From the NCBI GenBank assembly GCA_019347875.1, contig JAHWKN010000004.1:1-43681 (forward strand): a DNA stretch of 43,681 nucleotides, given 5' to 3'. The DNA is from Candidatus Parcubacteria bacterium (GTDB lineage: Bacteria; Patescibacteriota; Saccharimonadia; UBA4664; JAHWKN01). The notes under the pieces are model-generated. The model made no database searches and was not told the DNA's origin. It worked only from the letters and a program-made list of their open reading frames with translations. Positions 38,984 to 43,681 of this stretch are shown in pieces (the stretch's first letter is position 1; every line of letters starts with the position of its first letter). Both the position numbers and the translations under genes were made by a program.

Positions 38984-39418
38984 ATGGAACCATCACAAAA
39001 CCCACCAGCCAAAAACTTTGACGTTGCCGAGGGGTTGCGGCCCGCCGCACCCGAAACCGCTCCTAACTTAACTCCCGAAGCCGCTCCTCAGCCGGCCGCT
39101 GGGGCCGAGGCCGCTCCGCAACCGGCGCAGGCCGCATCCGGCGCACCCGCCGCGCCTTTGCCGCAGGTTTGGCCAACCGCTCCGGCGGCCGTCCCGCCGC
39201 CGACACCGGCGGTGCCAACCCCTCCTGCTGCCGGCCCGGCCATCGCCGATGACGTTGACGTGATTGAAAAGGAGTGGGTGGAAGCGGCCGAGAGCATCGT
39301 TAAAAACACCGCCGGCGACCCCTACCTCGAGGAGGAAGCGGTCGAGAACCTACAGATCGACTACCTCAAGAAACGCTACGGCAAGGAGATTAAGAAGACG
39401 CCGGACGCGCAGAGTTAG
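38984..39418 (+). CDS. Pro/Ala-rich hypothetical protein with conserved C-terminal helical domain
   Basis: DDVDVIEKEWVEAAESIVKNTAGDPYLEEEAVENLQIDYLKKRYGKEIKK; TATAAT at 38972-38977, 6 nt before ATG. Confidence 0.8.
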   Translation: MEPSQNPPAKNFDVAEGLRPAAPETAPNLTPEAAPQPAAGAEAAPQPAQAASGAPAAPLPQVWPTAPAAVPPPTPAVPTPPAAGPAIADDVDVIEKEWVEAAESIVKNTAGDPYLEEEAVENLQIDYLKKRYGKEIKKTPDAQS

Positions 39419-39533
39419 GATAAGCAACCGTGCGTTATGCCTACTAAAGCCTCAATCAACAGACTGAGCCGGCCGCCAGGTACGGTGCTGTCGGGCAAGA
39501 ACCGGCAACCAAAAGCATGAAGAGCGCGCCAAC

Positions 39534-42500
39534 ATGTTAGCCTTTGTCGTCCTGTTTATGATTTTCGGCCTGATCCTGGGCGGTTTCGCCTTTTTTGCTT
39601 ACCGCCGGGTGCTGCGGCGGGCCAAGGGTATCGAGCGGGGCTTGAAGATGGTGCCGCTGCTCATCCACCTGCCCCCGCCCTCGGATGACACCGCCGCGGC
39701 CGGCCGGGACGTGCGGGAAGTAACCAAAGAAAAGATTTCCCAGGCCGAGTCGCTCTACAGCCTGATTGCCGGTACCGCCACGGAAGGCTTTAAGAGCAAG
39801 TTTTACGGCCAGCGCCACCTCAGCTTCGAAATCATCGCCGCCCGCGGCACCATCCACTTCTACGCCGCCGTGCCGGTAGCGCTGGTTAGCGTAGTGCAAC
39901 AGGCCATCGTGACCGCTTATCCCGGAGCCCGGGTGGAGGAGGCGGAGGATTACAACATCTTTAACCCCGCCGGCAAGCTGAGCGGTACCACCGGCGGCGA
40001 ACTGGTGCTAAGGTCGGAGTTTGCCTACCCCATCGCCACCTTTAACACGCTCGACCGCGACCCCATGGGGGCGCTGCTGAACACGCTGAGCGCGCTGAAG
40101 GAAGGCGACGGCGTCGGGGTGCAGCTGCTGTTGCGGCCGGCCCGCCCCGGCTGGGTCAAGGCCGCCACCAGCGTGGCCGACAAAAAGCGCAAACAGCGCG
40201 GCGGCGCCAGCCTGAAGTTTACCGCGGCCGACTTGGTGAAGGCGGCGGTGGTGGTGCCGGACCCCACCAAGACCAAGCCGGAAGAGCCGCTGACCAGCCT
40301 GGAACAAAGCGTCCTGGAGGCGATCGAGGACAAGACCCGCCATCCCGGCTACGAGGTGTTGATCCGGGTGGTGGCGGCGGCGCCCAACGCCGCCCGGTCG
40401 CAAATTATCCTGCGCGACGTGGCTACCGCTTTCGCTCTGTTTGACGCTCCCGGCTTAAACGGTTTTAAGTTTCTGCCGGCCAGCGACGTGGCGGGGCTGG
40501 TGACCGCCTTTATCTTTCGCTTCTTTCCACCGGAGCTTGGCCGCGACATCCTAAACAGCGTCGAGCTGGCGACGCTGTTTCATCTGCCGGACGCCCAGTT
40601 TACCCCCACCTCCGGCGTCGAGCGGCAAAGCTCTAAGCAGGTTGACGGTCCGGTGGCGGTGTCGCCCAGCGGTTTGCTGTTCGGGTACAACGTTTTTCGC
40701 GGTGTCAAAAAGGAGATCCGCTTAAGCACCGAGGACCGCCGCCGCCACACCTACATTGTCGGCCAGACCGGCACAGGTAAATCGGTCTTACTGGAGAACT
40801 TAGCGGTCCAGGACATGTTGGTGGGCAACGGCTTTGCTTTTATCGATCCGCACGGCGATACCGCCGAGCGGCTGGTTAGCATGGTACCGAAAAACCGGGC
40901 CGAGGACGTCATCTACTTCAACCCGGCCGACACCGAGACGCCGCTGGGGCTGAACCTGTTTGAGTTTAGCGACCCGAGTCAGAAGGACTTTTTGATCCAG
41001 GAAGCCATCGGCATGCTGTACAAGCTGTACGATCCGGGGCACACCGGCATTATCGGCCCCCGCTACGAACACTGGTTCCGCAACGCCGCGCTGACGCTGA
41101 TGAGCGACCCCAATGGCGCCACCTTCATCGAGATTCCTAAGGTGTTCACTGATGCCGAGTATCTGAAATCCAAGTTTAAGTATCTGACCGACCAGACGGT
41201 GATAGACTTTTGGACCAAGGAGATGGGCCAAACCAGCGACTACCACAAGTCCGAAATGCTGGGCTGGTTCGTCAGTAAGTTCGGCGCCTTCATGAGTAAC
41301 GAGATTATGCGCAACATCATTGGCCAGCCCAAGAGCGCCTTCAACCTGCGCGAGGTGATGGATCAAAAGAAAATTTTGATTGTAAACTTAAGCAAAGGCC
41401 AAATCGGGGAGCTCAACTCGAACCTTTTGGGTATGTTGTTCGTTATCAAGCTTCAGGCGGCCGCCATGAGCAGGGCTAGTATGCCGGAGGCGGAGCGCCA
41501 GGATTTCTGCCTGTATGTCGATGAGTTTCAAAACTTTTCGACCGACTCGTTCGCCTCTATCTTAAGCGAGGCGCGCAAGTACCGGCTTAACCTGATCGTG
41601 GCCAACCAGTTCATCAGCCAGCTAAGTGACCAGATTAGGGATGCGGTGTTCGGTAACGTCGGCACGGTCATCAGCTTGCGCACCGGTCCGGAGGACGCCG
41701 ACTTCTTGGTGAAGCAGTTTGCACCGGTGTTTGACGCTCATGACCTGGTTAACCTGCCGATTGGCAACGCGGCCGTCCGGTTGCTGATAGCCGGCTTGCC
41801 CTCGCAGCCGTTCAGCCTGGTGGCGCTGCCGCCGCTGGGGTTGGCCAACGCCGAGTTGGGACAGGCGGTCAAGCAGCTCTCGGCCGCTAAGTTCGGGGTC
41901 AGCAAAGCCCGGGTTGAGGCCGAGATTTCGGCCCGGATGCAGGGTAAAACTGTGCCGGCCGCTCCGCCGCCTATCACCACTCCGCCCGCCGCCACCCCGA
42001 CGGCCGCTCCGCTAGCGGGAACACCGGTTCCCGCCGCTGCTGCGCAGCCGGCCGCTCCGCCGGTAGTTTTATCTCCGCAACCGGTGCCGGCCGCCCCGCC
42101 GCCGGTTCCGTCCCCGGCCGCCACTCTGCCGCCTCCGGCGGCAACTATGCCCGAACCCCCGGTCCAGCCATCACCGCCACCGACTGAACCAGCACTGGCG
42201 AACTCGCCTGCCGTGACCCCGGCGCCGGTAGCGTCCACGCCGCCCGCCGCCGTGGTGCCGCCGATCCGGCCGGTTGCCTCCACCGCTGCGACGGTACCCA
42301 TCCCGGCTGTTTCCCGGCCGGCCTTGGCGCAGGACTTAGCCTCGAAGCCGCCGCCGTCTTCGGTTCCAGTTCACATTACTCAGGAGCCGGTAGCGGAAAT
42401 GCTGTCCGAAGCGCAGCATGAACTGGATGAGGTTTTGGGCCTAGAGTCTCACCAGCCTGCTCAGCCGCCTGCTCCGCCCGCCTCCTCCAGTCAGGCCAAG

Positions 42501-43367
42501 ACATCTACCGACCTACCCGATCGGCCGGCTCCAACCGGTCTTGATAAGGGAGCGGTAGCGGCCCGCCAACCAGAGGCTATCACCGCGGCCGGACAAACTA
42601 AGCCAGCCGGATCCGACCAGGCCACCGTGCCCCCGCCGGCTCCGGCCGCCACCGCGCCCCATCCGGTCATAGCGACCGCTCCCATCGCCAAAGCCTCTTT
42701 ACAGGCTGAACCGGCTGGCAGGTCCGACCTACCCTCACCGCCGCCGCCCCCTCCTGGCCGACCGCCCCAACCGGCCCCTGCTGCCTCCAGTCTGATATCA
42801 CATCACTCTGCGCCGGCAGTTCTTCAGGCCGCCGGTTCAGCCGCAGCCAAACCGGCCGCCGCCCCCCCGGAGGTTAAAACCCAATCAGGCAAGCCTCACC
42901 TGTCGGCCGCCTCGGTTGTGGCTAACCGTCAGTCCTCCCAGTCCGCCCAAAATCACCCGGCAGCCAAGGATACTGCCGCCGCGGCCGGTCCGGCCAGCCC
43001 GCCGGTCGCCCTAGCTGCGGCCAAGCCGCCTACCGAGCGGTTGTCTGTAGGTTCGGCGTTAGGGCGGGGGCTGCCGATGGCTCAGGCGGCGGCCAAGCCG
43101 GAGGTTAAAAACGACCGTCCAGACCAGTCAAAGGCCGCCGTGCCGTCTCTGGCTCCAGACACTACACCCGCCCCGTCCGCCCCGCCCAAGCCCGCCCCGG
43201 CCGCGTCGCCTAAGCCCGCCCCAGTCGCCCCCCAGGCGGCCGTTCCCCAGCCGCCCCCCAGCGTTCCCGTTGTGCCCCTAGGGGCGGCCTCGGAGAGCCG
43301 GAAGCCTCCGGTTGCTCCCGGTGAGGTTTACGTTGATGAACAGGGGAATGTGGTTGTAGGTGGTTGA
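39534..43367 (+). CDS. TraG/VirD4/HerA-like type IV secretion DNA-binding ATPase with ~430-aa Pro/Ala-rich C-terminal tail
   Basis: N-terminal TM; TYIVGQTGTGKSVLLENLAVQDM, GFAFIDPHGDTAERLV, FCLYVDEFQNFSTDSFASILSEARKYRLNLIVANQ. Confidence 0.9.
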   Translation: MLAFVVLFMIFGLILGGFAFFAYRRVLRRAKGIERGLKMVPLLIHLPPPSDDTAAAGRDVREVTKEKISQAESLYSLIAGTATEGFKSKFYGQRHLSFEIIAARGTIHFYAAVPVALVSVVQQAIVTAYPGARVEEAEDYNIFNPAGKLSGTTGGELVLRSEFAYPIATFNTLDRDPMGALLNTLSALKEGDGVGVQLLLRPARPGWVKAATSVADKKRKQRGGASLKFTAADLVKAAVVVPDPTKTKPEEPLTSLEQSVLEAIEDKTRHPGYEVLIRVVAAAPNAARSQIILRDVATAFALFDAPGLNGFKFLPASDVAGLVTAFIFRFFPPELGRDILNSVELATLFHLPDAQFTPTSGVERQSSKQVDGPVAVSPSGLLFGYNVFRGVKKEIRLSTEDRRRHTYIVGQTGTGKSVLLENLAVQDMLVGNGFAFIDPHGDTAERLVSMVPKNRAEDVIYFNPADTETPLGLNLFEFSDPSQKDFLIQEAIGMLYKLYDPGHTGIIGPRYEHWFRNAALTLMSDPNGATFIEIPKVFTDAEYLKSKFKYLTDQTVIDFWTKEMGQTSDYHKSEMLGWFVSKFGAFMSNEIMRNIIGQPKSAFNLREVMDQKKILIVNLSKGQIGELNSNLLGMLFVIKLQAAAMSRASMPEAERQDFCLYVDEFQNFSTDSFASILSEARKYRLNLIVANQFISQLSDQIRDAVFGNVGTVISLRTGPEDADFLVKQFAPVFDAHDLVNLPIGNAAVRLLIAGLPSQPFSLVALPPLGLANAELGQAVKQLSAAKFGVSKARVEAEISARMQGKTVPAAPPPITTPPAATPTAAPLAGTPVPAAAAQPAAPPVVLSPQPVPAAPPPVPSPAATLPPPAATMPEPPVQPSPPPTEPALANSPAVTPAPVASTPPAAVVPPIRPVASTAATVPIPAVSRPALAQDLASKPPPSSVPVHITQEPVAEMLSEAQHELDEVLGLESHQPAQPPAPPASSSQAKTSTDLPDRPAPTGLDKGAVAARQPEAITAAGQTKPAGSDQATVPPPAPAATAPHPVIATAPIAKASLQAEPAGRSDLPSPPPPPPGRPPQPAPAASSLISHHSAPAVLQAAGSAAAKPAAAPPEVKTQSGKPHLSAASVVANRQSSQSAQNHPAAKDTAAAAGPASPPVALAAAKPPTERLSVGSALGRGLPMAQAAAKPEVKNDRPDQSKAAVPSLAPDTTPAPSAPPKPAPAASPKPAPVAPQAAVPQPPPSVPVVPLGAASESRKPPVAPGEVYVDEQGNVVVGG

Positions 43368-43418
43368 GCTAAAGATCTCCCATCCTCTCTCCTTTGGTTA
43401 CCGGCCGCTGGTGACGCA

Positions 43419-43681
43419 CCGCCTCCCAACCCTCTTCGCAGCGGGCCTACCGCCTACCCTCCTAATCTCCCTCTAAACCCTCCCTTCTACCTTTTGTCAG
43501 CAAAAGGTAGCCAAAACTGCCGAGTAGGTCGCTCACTCCAAGCCAGCCAAACCACCACCGGCGGGCCTGCGGAACTCGCTCGCCTGTCGGCTCACTCAAA
43601 CAGTCCTCGGCTTTATCCGCCGCTGGCGGTCCGGCTGTTTGGGGCTCGCTCCAATACTCGGGGATGGTAAGAAGGGATTCG
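43419..43681 (+). repeat. dispersed palindromic repeat, copy C (reaches the window edge)
   Basis: Co-linear with copy A 6204-6466 across its whole length; core hairpin CTACCTTTTG-TCAG-CAAAAGGTAG at 43487-43510. Confidence 0.9.

Noticed and set aside
41738-42301. 187-aa Gly/Ala/Val-rich minus ORF
   Set aside because: Antisense of the Pro/Ala-rich tail of the TraG-like gene; low complexity, no signals.
42000-43367. Possible tandem repeat or CRISPR-like array in the Pro/Ala-coding region
   Set aside because: Composition bias without regular period or identical units; no direct repeats with spacers.

Overview
The window is a GC-rich, gene-dense bacterial chromosomal segment. It looks like a Patescibacteria/CPR-type genome, judged from gene content and protein style only. 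Recognisable genes: an AlkB-like oxygenase, GspE/PilB ATPase, LCP transferase, LysA-like decarboxylase, YkuD L,D-transpeptidase, a three-repeat secreted protein, UPF0173-like MBL hydrolase, GH1-like hydrolase, smpB, argS, a PP2C-like pseudophosphatase with C-terminal repeats, a UvrD helicase-RecB nuclease fusion, an HExxH protease, tRNA-Pro(CGG), HD hydrolase, CorA, an AbrB-like regulator, a membrane-anchored double-AAA+ ClpC-like protein, a lone PEP-utiliser swivel domain, rmuC, trpS, pheS, pheT and a TraG/VirD4-like ATPase with a long Pro/Ala tail. The strongest unexplained signals are: (1) a ~490-nt apparently non-coding transcription unit at 33926-34453, with a consensus promoter, several long hairpins, a mutually exclusive long-range pairing and a perfect terminator; (2) a dispersed ~260-bp palindromic repeat family (four copies: 6204-6466, 6528-6803 inverted, 23462-23800 rearranged, 43419-window end) with a covarying hairpin; (3) a -10 box placed 6-7 nt upstream of many start codons, which suggests widespread leaderless transcription; (4) a second ~90-nt promoter-terminator unit at 12156-12281. 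No CRISPR array, rRNA operon, prophage or transposase was seen.
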